This document shows positions 34,624 through 43,584 of a stretch of 64,000 nucleotides of DNA, piece by piece (the stretch's first letter is position 1; the number at the start of each line of letters is the position of its first letter). The DNA comes from Pseudoduganella danionis (GTDB lineage: Bacteria > Pseudomonadota > Gammaproteobacteria > Burkholderiales > Burkholderiaceae_D), in assembly GCF_009720775.1 (NCBI RefSeq), contig NZ_WNKW01000003.1, positions 436,028 to 500,027 of the forward strand, in the 5' to 3' direction. Below the pieces are notes generated by a model, which did no database searches, was not told the DNA's origin, and saw only the letters and a list, made by a program, of their open reading frames with translations. A program made the position numbers and the translations under genes.

Positions 34624-34649
34624 GCACCTTTGATCTAGATCAGAGGTGC
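34624..34649. promoter_or_regulatory. 26-bp palindrome containing an FNR/ANR-like box
   Basis: Thirteen bases GCACCTTTGATCT are mirrored by AGATCAGAGGTGC with one mismatch. The core TTGATCTAGATCAG matches the FNR consensus TTGAT-N4-ATCAA except for the last base. It lies 101 bases before the phasin start. It has no T-tract, so it is not a standard terminator for the upstream gene. An oxygen-responsive site for phasin expression is the most attractive reading. Confidence 0.5.
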
Positions 34650-34750
34650 CACCTGTGTGTCACGTAGCCTTGTCACTCGCGCTGCACCCGCGGCGTTGAA
34701 ACAGTCCCAATTTCTCTCAGGCACACACATCTTACTATTGAGGTAACTCT

Positions 34751-35398
34751 ATGTATCCATATTCCCAATCCGTCACCCCCGCAGCAAAGACTCATATGGA
34801 AGCGCAATTGTCGTTCTTCAATGACATGTCGAAATCGCTGTTCCGCACTATGCAGCAATATAGTGATCTGAATATCCAGCTGGCCCAGACCATGCTGGAA
34901 GAAAGCACCAAGGCTGGCCAGCAAATGATCACCTCGCATCGTCCTACCGAAGCATTTGCTGCCGTGGCAGCCCATGCCCAGCCGACGGCCGAAAAAGTCC
35001 GTGCCTACCAGCAGCACCTGTCGCGCATCGCCGCCGACACCCAGGTGGACCTGTCCAAAGTGGCGGAAGAACATGTGCAGGAGACCAGCCGCACGGCCAA
35101 GGCACTGGCCGATGAAGTGGCCCGCGTAACGTCGGAAGAAACGGAAAAAACCATGCGCAGCCATCAGGATGCGCTGGAAAAATTCAGCGATCCGTTCACC
35201 AGCTATAACGATGGCATGCGCCAGTCGCGCGGCAGCGAAATGCGCGGCACCTCCACCATGCAGAGCGCCGGCCAGCATGGCAGCGACAGCCGCGAAGGCA
35301 ATATGCAAGGCAGCCAGACTACCCAGTCGTCCACAGGCGGCAGCAGCGCCCAGAGCACGGCCAGCGCCAAACAGACGGGTGCCCGTAAAGAAACCTAA
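34751..35398 (+). CDS. phaP: Phasin family protein
   Basis: 215 residues, preceded by GAGGT. The N-terminal 110 or so residues match Phasin_2 (PF09361), helix-rich with MEAQLSFFNDMSKSLFRTMQQ and AQTMLEESTKAGQQMI. Phasins coat polyhydroxyalkanoate granules in the cytoplasm and limit granule fusion. The C-terminal 65 residues are a low-complexity Gln/Ser/Thr/Gly tail (MQGSQTTQSSTGGSSAQS). No PHA synthase or depolymerase is next to it. An FNR-like palindrome upstream and a strong terminator downstream mark it as a single-gene unit, probably strongly expressed. Confidence 0.9.
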   Translation: MYPYSQSVTPAAKTHMEAQLSFFNDMSKSLFRTMQQYSDLNIQLAQTMLEESTKAGQQMITSHRPTEAFAAVAAHAQPTAEKVRAYQQHLSRIAADTQVDLSKVAEEHVQETSRTAKALADEVARVTSEETEKTMRSHQDALEKFSDPFTSYNDGMRQSRGSEMRGTSTMQSAGQHGSDSREGNMQGSQTTQSSTGGSSAQSTASAKQTGARKET

Positions 35399-35460
35399 AC
35401 CAGTCAGCGCGCTAATACGACTGGCCGTGGCCTGAGTAGATGGGCGGCCAGGCAGGCTAG

Positions 35461-35489
35461 AGGGATGCAACGCTGTTGCATCCCTTTTT
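35461..35489 (+). terminator. Intrinsic terminator after the phasin gene
   Basis: AGGGATGCAA pairs perfectly with TTGCATCCCT around CGCTG and is followed by TTTT. It lies between the convergent phasin and mdcH genes. Confidence 0.9.
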
Positions 35490-35501
35490 GTTTGTGCCGG
35501 T

Positions 35502-36407
35502 TCAGGCTGCGCTGCAGCGTTCCAGCCAGCGCAGTATGCCGTCCAGCGTGCGGAAATCGGCCACCGAGCGCGTGCTGATTTGCGGGTGGCGCTGCTGCAG
35601 CATGCGCGACAGGGCGGAACCCGGCCCCAGTTCCAGCGCATAGCTGATGCCTGCTTCGGCCGCCGCATCCATGCAGGCGGACCAGCGGATAGGTGCGGCC
35701 AACTGGCGCGCCAGTTGGTCTACAGCCGTGGCCTGATCGCGCACGCTGATGGCGCTGATGCCTGCCAGTACGGGCGCCTGCACGGGCTGGAATGGTGTCT
35801 GTTGCAGTAGGGCGGCAAACGGTGCCACGGCCGCCTGCATATAGCGCGTATGGGAAGCCACGGCCACGGGCAGGTGGGTGCAGCGCCCGCCGTGCTGCGC
35901 CACTAGCTGTTCGAGTGCGGCGCGCTGGCTGGCCGGTCCACCGGCGATGCAGCTATCCTCGCCCGTTTCGATGGCCAGTTCGTAAGCATGGGCTTGCAGC
36001 AGCGGCTGCACACGGGCCAGCGCCATGCCGGAGACGGCCAGCAGCGTCTGGTCTGGCGCGCTCAGCGCCGCCTGATCCATCAGTTCCGCCCGTGTTGTTG
36101 CCAGTTGTACGGTGGTGGCCGGGCTGTAGGCGCCGGCCACGCCATAGGCCGCCAGTTCGCCGATGGAATAGCCGGCCACCAGCGCCGGTGCGGGTGCATG
36201 GTCGCGGATAGCGGCCCACATGGCCAGCGTGGCCGCCACGATCAGCGGCTGGGCATGGCGGTTGGCATACAGCTCGCTGGCCGAGGGCAGGGCCAGATTG
36301 TCGAGCAGGGCGGATGCCCTCGCATCGCTGCGGGCCAGATCGAACATGGCTGCATGCTGGCCACCCTGACCGGGGCAGAGCAGCAGCAGACGGGCGTTGC
36401 CGCTCAT
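35502..36407 (-). CDS. mdcH: Malonate decarboxylase, malonyl-CoA:ACP transacylase subunit
   Basis: 301 residues from the ATG at 36407, overlapping the mdcB stop by four bases. It is the last gene of the malonate operon. The acyltransferase pattern is intact: LLLLCPGQGGQHAAMF near the N-terminus and nucleophile S81 in AGYSIGELAAYG. AVASHTRYMQAAVAPFAALL carries the histidine region. MdcH loads malonyl onto the acyl-carrier subunit to start the cycle, after which the decarboxylase regenerates itself. It resembles FabD, but position after mdcB settles the role. Confidence 0.92.
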   Translation of the reverse strand: MSGNARLLLLCPGQGGQHAAMFDLARSDARASALLDNLALPSASELYANRHAQPLIVAATLAMWAAIRDHAPAPALVAGYSIGELAAYGVAGAYSPATTVQLATTRAELMDQAALSAPDQTLLAVSGMALARVQPLLQAHAYELAIETGEDSCIAGGPASQRAALEQLVAQHGGRCTHLPVAVASHTRYMQAAVAPFAALLQQTPFQPVQAPVLAGISAISVRDQATAVDQLARQLAAPIRWSACMDAAAEAGISYALELGPGSALSRMLQQRHPQISTRSVADFRTLDGILRWLERCSAA

Positions 36408-37378
36408 GGCAGCGTTGCGCCCAGCGCCTGCACCAGACAACTGGCGGCCAGCAGATCGGCAGCGCCGCCCGGCGACAGGCGCAGGCCGACAAAACTGCGG
36501 TGGCCTTGCAGCGCCAGCGCATGCCAGCGTGCGTGGCGGGTGCCGCCCAGCGCCAGAAAATGCTGGGCATGCTGGCGCACCAGCCGGGCACCTTCGGGAC
36601 CCGCGCGGTGATACACATTGCTGTCGCTGACGTGGGCCATCAGTGCATACAGCGTGTCGATGCGGGCGCAGCGGCGGCTGGCACCGCGTGCCGTGGCCGT
36701 CAGCAGGGCGGGCACGCCTACCTCGAATACGGACGGCAAACCCAGCGCGCCTTCTTCGCGCGCGCCGCTGACAGCATAGCGGGCGGCTACGCGCAGCCCG
36801 TTGCTGCTGTGCTGCTCGGCTGGCCCGACGGCTGCGTGGCTGGCCAGTTCCGCGCCCCAGCGTATCAGCAGCACGGCGCGCAGGCTGGCCGGCGTACTGG
36901 CCATGCCCTGAGCACGCGCGCGACCGGCGCTGGCGCACAGCAGGCCCAGACTGAAGATGGCGCCTCGATGCGTATTGATGCCGCGCGTGGCGCGCAGCAT
37001 GGCGGCTTCCGCATCGATGCCGAGCTGACGCAACTGGGCGAACGGGGCGTTGTCCCAGCCGGCCAGACAGATCTTGCGGAAGTAGTGACGCAACGAGAAC
37101 AGGCTGCGCATGAAAGTCAGCGCATCCATGTCCTCATGGCTGCCATTGTCGACCAGTGACACCAGTCCCGGTTTCGGATACAAACAGAGTTCATGGTATA
37201 GACTGCGTACGGCCAGACGGGCTACCTGTGCTGCGTAAATCTGAGCTGGGGTTTTCTCCTGCCGCGCTGCGTGGGCCATGGCTGCCATCGGCAGTGCGGC
37301 CGTACCACGGCGGCGCTGGCGCAGCAGGCTAGCGGCGGGTACAGGGAAGGCGGATGGTTCGATATAAAGTTGGGCCAT
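36404..37378 (-). CDS. mdcB: Triphosphoribosyl-dephospho-CoA synthase
   Basis: 324 residues from the ATG at 37378, whose first base is shared with the mdcG stop. It belongs to the CitG family and makes 2'-(5''-triphosphoribosyl)-3'-dephospho-CoA, the precursor of the prosthetic group of the acyl carrier subunit. ELCLYPKPGLVSLVDNGSHEDMD is the family signature region, with TRGINTHRGAIFSLGLL further on. The Ala-rich region around residues 150-180 is normal for GC-rich relatives. Gene order G-B-H here differs from the Klebsiella A-B-C-D-E-F-G-H order. Confidence 0.92.
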   Translation of the reverse strand: MAQLYIEPSAFPVPAASLLRQRRRGTAALPMAAMAHAARQEKTPAQIYAAQVARLAVRSLYHELCLYPKPGLVSLVDNGSHEDMDALTFMRSLFSLRHYFRKICLAGWDNAPFAQLRQLGIDAEAAMLRATRGINTHRGAIFSLGLLCASAGRARAQGMASTPASLRAVLLIRWGAELASHAAVGPAEQHSSNGLRVAARYAVSGAREEGALGLPSVFEVGVPALLTATARGASRRCARIDTLYALMAHVSDSNVYHRAGPEGARLVRQHAQHFLALGGTRHARWHALALQGHRSFVGLRLSPGGAADLLAASCLVQALGATLP

Positions 37379-38052
37379 CAGTGCTGCTCCAGTGTGGCCA
37401 GCAGGCTGGCCGTATCGCTCAGGCGTACGCCATGGCTGGCCTTGACCAACACCTTGGCCTGGCTGGCACGCGCGAGCTGCCATTCTTTCCACGCCACGGC
37501 CTGATCGCCGGGGAAGACGATTTCGCCATCCAGCGGCAAGCGCGCGGCAAACTGCGTGAGCACTTCCATGCACTGTTCGAGCTGGGCTACGCTACGCGGA
37601 TGGAACAGCAGATCGATGTCGGAACGCGCACTCAGATAGGGCAGGCCGGTCAGCACCTGCATGGCCAGCGATCCATAGACCTGCAGCCCGAACGGCTGCG
37701 CGGCGCTGGCCAGTTCCAGCAGCGCGGGCTGCCACGGCATGTCCACGCCCAGCGCCAGATGCAGCGGCAAGGCAGGCTTGATGCGGGCGATGTGCTGGCG
37801 CGCAGCCGTCAGGCCTATGCGCAGCTTGTTGCCGCTGACGGCGTCGGGCGGCAGCGGCAAGCCCAGACAGATCTGGTCGGCGCGTGCATCGGGCTCGTGC
37901 CGGCGCACCACCAGCGGTGCCCGCTGGTGCTGCCATTGCTGCAGGGCGTGCTGGTGTTCGGGGCGTGCCGTCGCAAGGGCCGCCTGCCAGCCGCTGGCGT
38001 CCAGCCAGACTAGCTGGTGGCGTGCCGTGCGCTGTGTGCTGGTGGCAGGCAT
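37378..38052 (-). CDS. mdcG: Malonate decarboxylase holo-ACP synthase
   Basis: 224 residues. It transfers the phosphoribosyl-dephospho-CoA group onto the serine of MdcC. A nucleotidyltransferase-like active site is visible in VYGSLAMQVLTG followed by RSDIDLLFHP (D145 and D147 as metal ligands). The N-terminal HQLVWLD and VVRRHEPDARADQICLGLPLP are typical of MdcG. It begins seven bases after the mdcE stop and ends sharing one base with the mdcB start. Confidence 0.9.
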   Translation of the reverse strand: MPATSTQRTARHQLVWLDASGWQAALATARPEHQHALQQWQHQRAPLVVRRHEPDARADQICLGLPLPPDAVSGNKLRIGLTAARQHIARIKPALPLHLALGVDMPWQPALLELASAAQPFGLQVYGSLAMQVLTGLPYLSARSDIDLLFHPRSVAQLEQCMEVLTQFAARLPLDGEIVFPGDQAVAWKEWQLARASQAKVLVKASHGVRLSDTASLLATLEQH

Positions 38053-38059
38053 GAGCCGC

Positions 38060-38788
38060 TCAGCTTATCTGCACGGCGTCGCCGTGCAGTACGGCGTTGA
38101 TGACAGGCTGGGCATAGCGCCGCCCGCCACGCTCGAGTCCGAGCCCGCTGCGTATATCGCCGGCCAGTGGCTGGGCCAGTGCGGCACGCAGATGGGCTGC
38201 CAGATTGCCTTGCCAGATGGCGCCCAGACCACCCATGCGCTGGTAGTTTTCCGGCCCCGGCGCAAACACGGGATTACTTTGCGCCAGTTCCAGCAAGCGT
38301 TCTTCTGGCACCTTGGTGATGCGCGCCATGGCCGGCAGGCCCATGACGCGGATGGTGGCGTCGGGCAGGGCATAGCAGGCATCTGCCATCAGCCCGCTGG
38401 TAATGAAGCCGCCCGACAGCGCCTGGTCGTACACCAGACCGATGATGCGGTGGCCCTGACGGCGCGCCAGATCGACGCATTTGCCCAGATGGGCCATATA
38501 GCTATTGATGCCCAACATTTCGTCGCGGTGGCGCAGGCGCTGGCCTTGCGTATCGATCAGCATCAGGATGGGCATGGCCGGATGCTCGCGCACGATGCGC
38601 AGTATGGCCTGCGCCTGTGCCAGTGCGATTTCCACGCCTATCGGCGTATGCTCGGTGGTGCCTATCACGCCGATCTGCTGGCCTTCAAACTTGCCATAGC
38701 CACTCAGGAAGCAATCCTGTTCGGTGATGCTATGCCCTTCGGGGAATAGCGCGGCGGCGATACTTTTCCAGTCGGTCTTGGCTTGCAT
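38060..38788 (-). CDS. mdcE: Malonate decarboxylase gamma subunit
   Basis: 242 residues of the crotonase-like carboxyltransferase fold. With MdcD it decarboxylates malonyl-S-ACP to acetyl-S-ACP. Motifs include LMLIDTQGQRLRHRDEMLGIN and LVYDQALSGGFITSGLMADACYAL, the latter forming part of the oxyanion pocket. VMGLPAMARITKVPEERL is also characteristic. One base separates it from mdcD and seven from mdcG, so translation is closely linked. Confidence 0.93.
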   Translation of the reverse strand: MQAKTDWKSIAAALFPEGHSITEQDCFLSGYGKFEGQQIGVIGTTEHTPIGVEIALAQAQAILRIVREHPAMPILMLIDTQGQRLRHRDEMLGINSYMAHLGKCVDLARRQGHRIIGLVYDQALSGGFITSGLMADACYALPDATIRVMGLPAMARITKVPEERLLELAQSNPVFAPGPENYQRMGGLGAIWQGNLAAHLRAALAQPLAGDIRSGLGLERGGRRYAQPVINAVLHGDAVQIS

Positions 38789-38789
38789 C

Positions 38790-39701
38790 TCAGGCTCCCA
38801 TGCGGCACTGGCTGGCTACTGCCATGAATTGATCGATGTCCAGCATAGGTAGATTGGCCGCATCGGCAATTCCCATGGCACTCCAGATGTCGACGGGATC
38901 GCGCAACTGGCCGAAGCGTGCGATACGCAGCGCCAGCATCTGCTGTTCCGCTTCCAGTGCTTCCAGACTCAGTGGTACTGGCTGTCCCTGTGCTTCCGTC
39001 AGCGTGGCGATAGCCTGTACAGCCGCGGCGCGGAAGGCGGCGATATCGTCGGCGACGATGGTCTGGCAATCGCCCATCAGGTAACGGTGTTTGCCACCCG
39101 TGGTGCGCCATACCAGCGCACGGTCGCGCGCATCGAATTCTTCTACCCCGCTAGCCGTTTCGATCACTTCCGGCCCCGACATGGCCAGCCGGCCTTCCTC
39201 CGACATGATCACCACATTGGCGCAGCGCGCCACGATGCCCATGCCGCCGAAGGCGCCATTGGCTCCGCCCACCAGCACGATCACGGGCACACCGGCCGCA
39301 CGCGCATCGAGCAGCGCGCGCATCACTTCGGAGACGGCGATCAGGCCCGCATTGGCTTCATGCAGACGCACGCCGCCCGATTCCACCAGCAGCACTACGG
39401 CTGTAGCCTGATCCTGTACGGCGCGGCGCAACAGGCCGACCAGTTTGGCGCCATGCACTTCGCCCACGGCGCCGCCCATGAAGCCACCTTCCTGTGCCGC
39501 CGTGTAGATGGTGATGCCGTTCAGGCGCGCGCGCCCCACGGCCACGCCATCGTCGAAGGCCACCGGGGCATTGAGCTGGCCCAGATGGGGACTGATCACG
39601 CGTGCCGACGGTGGCAGGAATTCCTCGAAGCTGTCTGCGTCGAACAGCTGCTGCAGCCGTTCGCGCGCGCTGGCTTCCTGATAGCTGACAGGGCGGCTCA
39701 T
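38790..39701 (-). CDS. mdcD: Malonate decarboxylase beta subunit
   Basis: 303 residues, carboxyltransferase-like, partner of MdcE in the decarboxylase core. Recognisable stretches are TIYTAAQEGGFMGGAVGEVHG, VLLVESGGVRLHEANAGLIA, and VGGANGAFGGMGIVARCAN. No biotin carrier or carboxyltransferase sodium pump is present, so this is the soluble biotin-independent type. It overlaps mdcC by four bases (ATGA) and mdcE starts on the second base after its stop. Confidence 0.94.
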   Translation of the reverse strand: MSRPVSYQEASARERLQQLFDADSFEEFLPPSARVISPHLGQLNAPVAFDDGVAVGRARLNGITIYTAAQEGGFMGGAVGEVHGAKLVGLLRRAVQDQATAVVLLVESGGVRLHEANAGLIAVSEVMRALLDARAAGVPVIVLVGGANGAFGGMGIVARCANVVIMSEEGRLAMSGPEVIETASGVEEFDARDRALVWRTTGGKHRYLMGDCQTIVADDIAAFRAAAVQAIATLTEAQGQPVPLSLEALEAEQQMLALRIARFGQLRDPVDIWSAMGIADAANLPMLDIDQFMAVASQCRMGA

Positions 39702-40012
39702 GCGGCGTCTCCCAGCATGGTCTGTACTGCCTGATCCATGCGCAGGCTCACCACGGCAGGCGTGGCGCCCATGTCATTGATGGAAATGCGCGCATTGGCC
39801 AGTTGCCAGCGCTGCTGGAAGTCCTGCATCACGGCCTGCCAGATGGCGCCGAAGCCGACGGCGGCGGTCTGGATTTCGATGCTGCAGGCGCCACCCAGTT
39901 CGGCCGCCTCGATCAGCACTTCCAGATTGCCCGAGCCCACCACGCCGACGACCTGCGGCTGTGCCGTTAGCGAGCGCGTGCCCTGTTCGAATCGATAATT
40001 GAGAGTTTCCAT
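39698..40012 (-). CDS. mdcC: Malonate decarboxylase acyl carrier subunit (delta)
   Basis: 104 residues. The serine in GVVGSGNLEVL (S27) is the expected attachment site of the phosphoribosyl-dephospho-CoA arm, on which acetyl and malonyl groups are carried. EIQTAAVGFGAIWQAVM and ARISINDMGATPAVVSLR are conserved in the family. Length is typical. It lies between mdcA (10-base gap) and mdcD (4-base overlap). Confidence 0.93.
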   Translation of the reverse strand: METLNYRFEQGTRSLTAQPQVVGVVGSGNLEVLIEAAELGGACSIEIQTAAVGFGAIWQAVMQDFQQRWQLANARISINDMGATPAVVSLRMDQAVQTMLGDAA

Positions 40013-40022
40013 GCTGTGCTCC

Positions 40023-41675
40023 TTACCAGTTGCGGAAGCGTTTGGGCGGCTGATACAGCCCGCCCGAGGCGCGCACCAGGTCTTTCATATTGCGTGCTGC
40101 CAGCAGATCTCGCGTGGCCATGCGCTTGTCTACGCCGATATCTTCGGCGCGCTGGATGATACCGCGATCGCGCAGATTTTCCACCATGCGCTGGTCGCGT
40201 CCCAGTCCCACCGGTGTATAGCCGGCCACGCCGCGGATCGCCTGTTCGCGCTCCTCGTCGCTGCGGCACAGCAGCAGGTTGGCAATGCCTTCTTCGGTCA
40301 GGATATGGCTTACGTCGTCGCCGTAGATCATCACGGGCGGGATGGCCATGTCGGCTTGCTCCATGAGCGTCCAGGCATCGAGCTTTTCGACGAAGGCTGG
40401 CTGCATATGTTCGCGGAAGGTTTCTACCATCTGCACGACGAGCTTCTGGCCACGCGGGATGGTGTTGCGGCCCGCACGTGCCTGCGCGCCAGCTTTGAGC
40501 CACGCGGGGCTGGCGTGGCGCCGGCCGCGCGCATCGGCACCCATATTGGAGGCGCCGCCGAAGCCGGAGATGCGGCCTGCCGTGGCCGTCGAAGAATTGC
40601 CCTGCAAATCGATCTGCAGCGTCGAGCCGATGAACATATCGCAGGCATAGTGGCCGGCGGCCTGGCACATGGCGCGGTTGCTGCGCATGCTGCCGTCGGG
40701 GCCGATGGCGAAGACGTCGGGGCGGGCGTGGATGTAGTTTTCCATGCCCAGTTCCGACCCGAAGGAATGCACCGACTTGACGAAGCCCGCTTCGATGGCC
40801 GGGATCAGGGCTGGATGCGGATTGAGTGCCCAGTGCTGGCCTATCTTGCCGCGCAGGCCCAGCGATTCGGCATAGGTGGGCAGCAGCAGTTCGATCGCGG
40901 CCGTATCGAAGCCGATGCCGTGATTCAGGCGCTGCACGCCGTATTCGGCATAGATGCCTTTGATGGCCATCATCGCCATCAGCACCTGTATCTCCGAAAT
41001 CTGTGCCGGATCGCGCGTGAACAGCGGTTCGATGTAGTAGGGGCGCGGCGACTGCACCACGAAGTCTACCCAGTCGGCCGGTACGTCAACCCGCGGTACT
41101 TGGTCGACGATGCGGTTGACCTGCACGATCACGATGCCCTGCTTGAACGCGGTGGCTTCGACGATGGCCGGCGTGTCTTCCGTGTTCGGCCCCGTGTACA
41201 GATTGCCGTGGCGGTCGGCCGCTTCGGCAGCAATCAGGCAGACGCGTGGTGGCAGGTCGACGAAGTAGCGGCTGAACAGTTCCAGATAAGTGTGGATGGC
41301 GCCGATATTCAGCTTGCCGGCCGAAGCCAGTCGCGCCACCCGTGCAGCCTGCGGGCCGGAGAAGGAAAAGTCCAGCCGCGCTGCGATGCCGCGCTCGAAT
41401 ACATCGAGGTGTTCGGGCAGGGCCAGCACAGATTGCAGCATGTGCAGCTGGTTGATGCGGGCCGGATCGAGATTGGCCAAGGCATGGCCGAGGAAATCGG
41501 CCTGTTTCTGGTTATTCCCTTCGAGGCAGACGCGGTCGCCGCATTCGAGTACGGCATGCAGCAGATCGGCGATGCGCGCCGCTGGCAGGCTTTTGCCTTC
41601 CAGCTCGCTGCCCAGCACCGTGGCGGCACGCTGCAAACGCGCCGTCCGGTTCTGCTGTAGGGTGTTCCAGTCCAT
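40023..41675 (-). CDS. mdcA: Malonate decarboxylase alpha subunit (acetyl-ACP:malonate ACP transferase)
   Basis: 550 residues. It exchanges the acetyl group on the carrier subunit for malonate, releasing acetate, and so drives turnover. Conserved stretches are QLHMLQSVLALPEHLDVF, EAADRHGNLYTGPNTEDTPA, GIYAEYGVQRLNHGIGFDTAAIELLLPTYAE (shown as GVQRLNHGIGFDTAAIELLL) and RISGFGGASNMGADARGRRH. The structure follows CoA-transferases with two domains. Its ATG shares one base with the stop of the TRAP large permease, so transporter and enzyme genes form one operon. Confidence 0.95.
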   Translation of the reverse strand: MDWNTLQQNRTARLQRAATVLGSELEGKSLPAARIADLLHAVLECGDRVCLEGNNQKQADFLGHALANLDPARINQLHMLQSVLALPEHLDVFERGIAARLDFSFSGPQAARVARLASAGKLNIGAIHTYLELFSRYFVDLPPRVCLIAAEAADRHGNLYTGPNTEDTPAIVEATAFKQGIVIVQVNRIVDQVPRVDVPADWVDFVVQSPRPYYIEPLFTRDPAQISEIQVLMAMMAIKGIYAEYGVQRLNHGIGFDTAAIELLLPTYAESLGLRGKIGQHWALNPHPALIPAIEAGFVKSVHSFGSELGMENYIHARPDVFAIGPDGSMRSNRAMCQAAGHYACDMFIGSTLQIDLQGNSSTATAGRISGFGGASNMGADARGRRHASPAWLKAGAQARAGRNTIPRGQKLVVQMVETFREHMQPAFVEKLDAWTLMEQADMAIPPVMIYGDDVSHILTEEGIANLLLCRSDEEREQAIRGVAGYTPVGLGRDQRMVENLRDRGIIQRAEDIGVDKRMATRDLLAARNMKDLVRASGGLYQPPKRFRNW

Positions 41676-43024
41676 TATTTTGCTCCCATGATCATGTCAG
41701 GCAGGCCGGTGGCGATGGCAGGGAAGAAGCACAGCAGCAGCACGGCCACCAGCATCAGGATCAGGAACGGGAATACGCCCCACACCACATCCTTGAGCGG
41801 AATGTCCGGTGCGATGTTCTTGATCACGAAAATATTTAGGCCCACCGGCGGGTGGATCAGGCCCATTTCCATCACTACCGTCATGACGATGCCGAACCAG
41901 ATCAGGTCAAAGCCTGCATCTTTGAGTGGCGGCAGGATGATGGGCGCCGTCATCAGGATGATGGAGACGGGCGGCAGGAAGAAGCCGAATACCACTACCA
42001 TCAGCAGGATCACGGCCAGCAGCAGCCACTTGGACAGGTGCAGGCTGACCACCCATGCGGCAGCGGACTGGCTGATGTGCAGATAGCTCATCACATAGGA
42101 ATAGAACAGCGACATGCCGATAATCAGCAGCAGCATGGTCGACTCCTTGATCGAGGAACTGAGGATCGGCGACAGTTCGCTCGGGCGCCACACGCCGTAG
42201 ATCACGGCCAGCAGCAGCATGGCCAGCAGCGCGCCCAGACCGGCGGTTTCCGACGGCGTGGCAAAGCCGCCATACAGCGCCACCATCACACCGATCAAGA
42301 GGATGATGAAGGGCAGTACGCGCGGCAGCATTTCCACTTTCTGCGCCAGCGTGAAGTGTTCGTCTTCCAGATAGGCTGATTTGGCACCGCCGTTGTTATA
42401 GACCTCGAGCGCCATGCGGTATTCCTTGCGGGCGCGGTACACGGCATAGCCGGCGAACAGCACCACCAGCAGCACGCCCGGGCCTATGCCGGCCAGGAAC
42501 AATCGGCCCAGCGACTGCTCGGCTGCCACGGCATACAGAATCATGGTGATCGACGGTGGCAGCAGAATGCCCAGCGTACCGCCCGCAGCGATGATGCCGG
42601 CCGCGAAACCGGGCGAGTAGCCGCGCTTGCGCATTTCCGGAATACCGGCCGAACCGATAGCCGAGCAGGTGGCAGGCGAAGAACCGGCCATGGCTGCGAA
42701 CAGTGCACAGGCAAATACGTTGGCGATGCCTAGCCCGCCCGGTATCTTGTGCATCCACGTGTGGATGGCCGAATATAAATCCTTACCGGCCGGTGATTTG
42801 CCGATGGCTGCGCCCTTCAGAATAAACAGCGGTATCGACAGCAGGGTAATCGATGCCATTTCCTCGTACACGTTCTGGGTGATGGTGTCGAGCGAAGAAG
42901 GCGGCATGCAGAAGTACATGAAGCCGGTGGCCACCACGCCCAGCGCAAACGCGATAGGCAGGCCGGAAAACATGATGACGAGGGTGGCGAGACCGTACAG
43001 CGCGCCCAGAGTCAGATCGCTCAT
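41675..43024 (-). CDS. dctM: TRAP transporter large permease (DctM type), probable malonate uptake
   Basis: 449 residues from the ATG at 43024, which overlaps the small permease stop by four bases. About 12-13 membrane segments. Family motifs include GLPIAFALGVVATGF, LFAAMAGSSPATCSAIGSAGIPEMRKRGYSPGFAAG (shortened: GSSPATCSAIGSAGIPEM) and GLIHPPVGLNIFVIKNIAP near the C-terminus. It uses the Na+ or H+ gradient to carry a ligand delivered by DctP. Being fused into one operon with mdcA, its ligand should be malonate. This is inference from context, since TRAP carriers serve many organic acids. Confidence 0.9.
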   Translation of the reverse strand: MSDLTLGALYGLATLVIMFSGLPIAFALGVVATGFMYFCMPPSSLDTITQNVYEEMASITLLSIPLFILKGAAIGKSPAGKDLYSAIHTWMHKIPGGLGIANVFACALFAAMAGSSPATCSAIGSAGIPEMRKRGYSPGFAAGIIAAGGTLGILLPPSITMILYAVAAEQSLGRLFLAGIGPGVLLVVLFAGYAVYRARKEYRMALEVYNNGGAKSAYLEDEHFTLAQKVEMLPRVLPFIILLIGVMVALYGGFATPSETAGLGALLAMLLLAVIYGVWRPSELSPILSSSIKESTMLLLIIGMSLFYSYVMSYLHISQSAAAWVVSLHLSKWLLLAVILLMVVVFGFFLPPVSIILMTAPIILPPLKDAGFDLIWFGIVMTVVMEMGLIHPPVGLNIFVIKNIAPDIPLKDVVWGVFPFLILMLVAVLLLCFFPAIATGLPDMIMGAK

Positions 43025-43584
43025 GCGGCACGCTCCGTAACAGGTTTGTTGGTGATGCGGGCCAGCGTCTGCAGTATCAGTTGCAAGGCCAGCAGGCTCA
43101 TACCGAGCGCCATCATGCCGTAGGGGATCCACAGTGGCGGGGCGAAGGTGGAGGAGGTGGTCTGGCCATCGACATAGGCTTCGTGGAACAGCGCCCACGA
43201 TTTCCATGCGAAGAAGCAGCAGAACAGTGCCGACACCAGATCGACCAGCAGCAAGCGGGCCGCATTGACGCGCGGCGGTAGCAGGCCGGCAATCGCTTCG
43301 ATGCCGATGTGGCCGCGCTGCGACTGCACATACGCGGTGCAGAAGAAGGTGACGCCAACCAGCATGAAGACCGATGCTTCATCCTGCCAGTCGGTAGGCG
43401 CCTGAAAGAAGTAGCGCGACACCACCGAGTAGGTCAGGATCACGGCCGTCAGCACCAGCGCGATCATCGACAGCCGCATCAGGCCACGGTTGATGGTGGC
43501 CAGCAGCGCCATGGCGGCAGCAATGGCACGGTTATCCGGCACGGCGGCGGCGCGTGCCGGTTCCAGTTCGAAGCCGTGGCTCAC
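43021..43584 (-). CDS. dctQ: TRAP transporter small permease (DctQ type)
   Basis: 187 residues with four membrane segments, the usual DctQ architecture. YFFQAPTDWQDEASVFMLVGVTFF contains the conserved Trp-x-Asp/Glu-Glu motif of the family, and ALGMSLLALQLILQTLARI is the final helix. It overlaps DctP by four bases and DctM by four bases. It stabilises the large permease and contacts the binding protein. Confidence 0.88.
   Translation of the reverse strand: MSHGFELEPARAAAVPDNRAIAAAMALLATINRGLMRLSMIALVLTAVILTYSVVSRYFFQAPTDWQDEASVFMLVGVTFFCTAYVQSQRGHIGIEAIAGLLPPRVNAARLLLVDLVSALFCCFFAWKSWALFHEAYVDGQTTSSTFAPPLWIPYGMMALGMSLLALQLILQTLARITNKPVTERAA

Noticed and set aside
39999..41660. 553-codon plus-strand frame opposite mdcA
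   Set aside because: Lies wholly antisense to mdcA, which has a clear family identity and operon context. Composition is His/Gln/Arg-rich, typical of a shadow frame.
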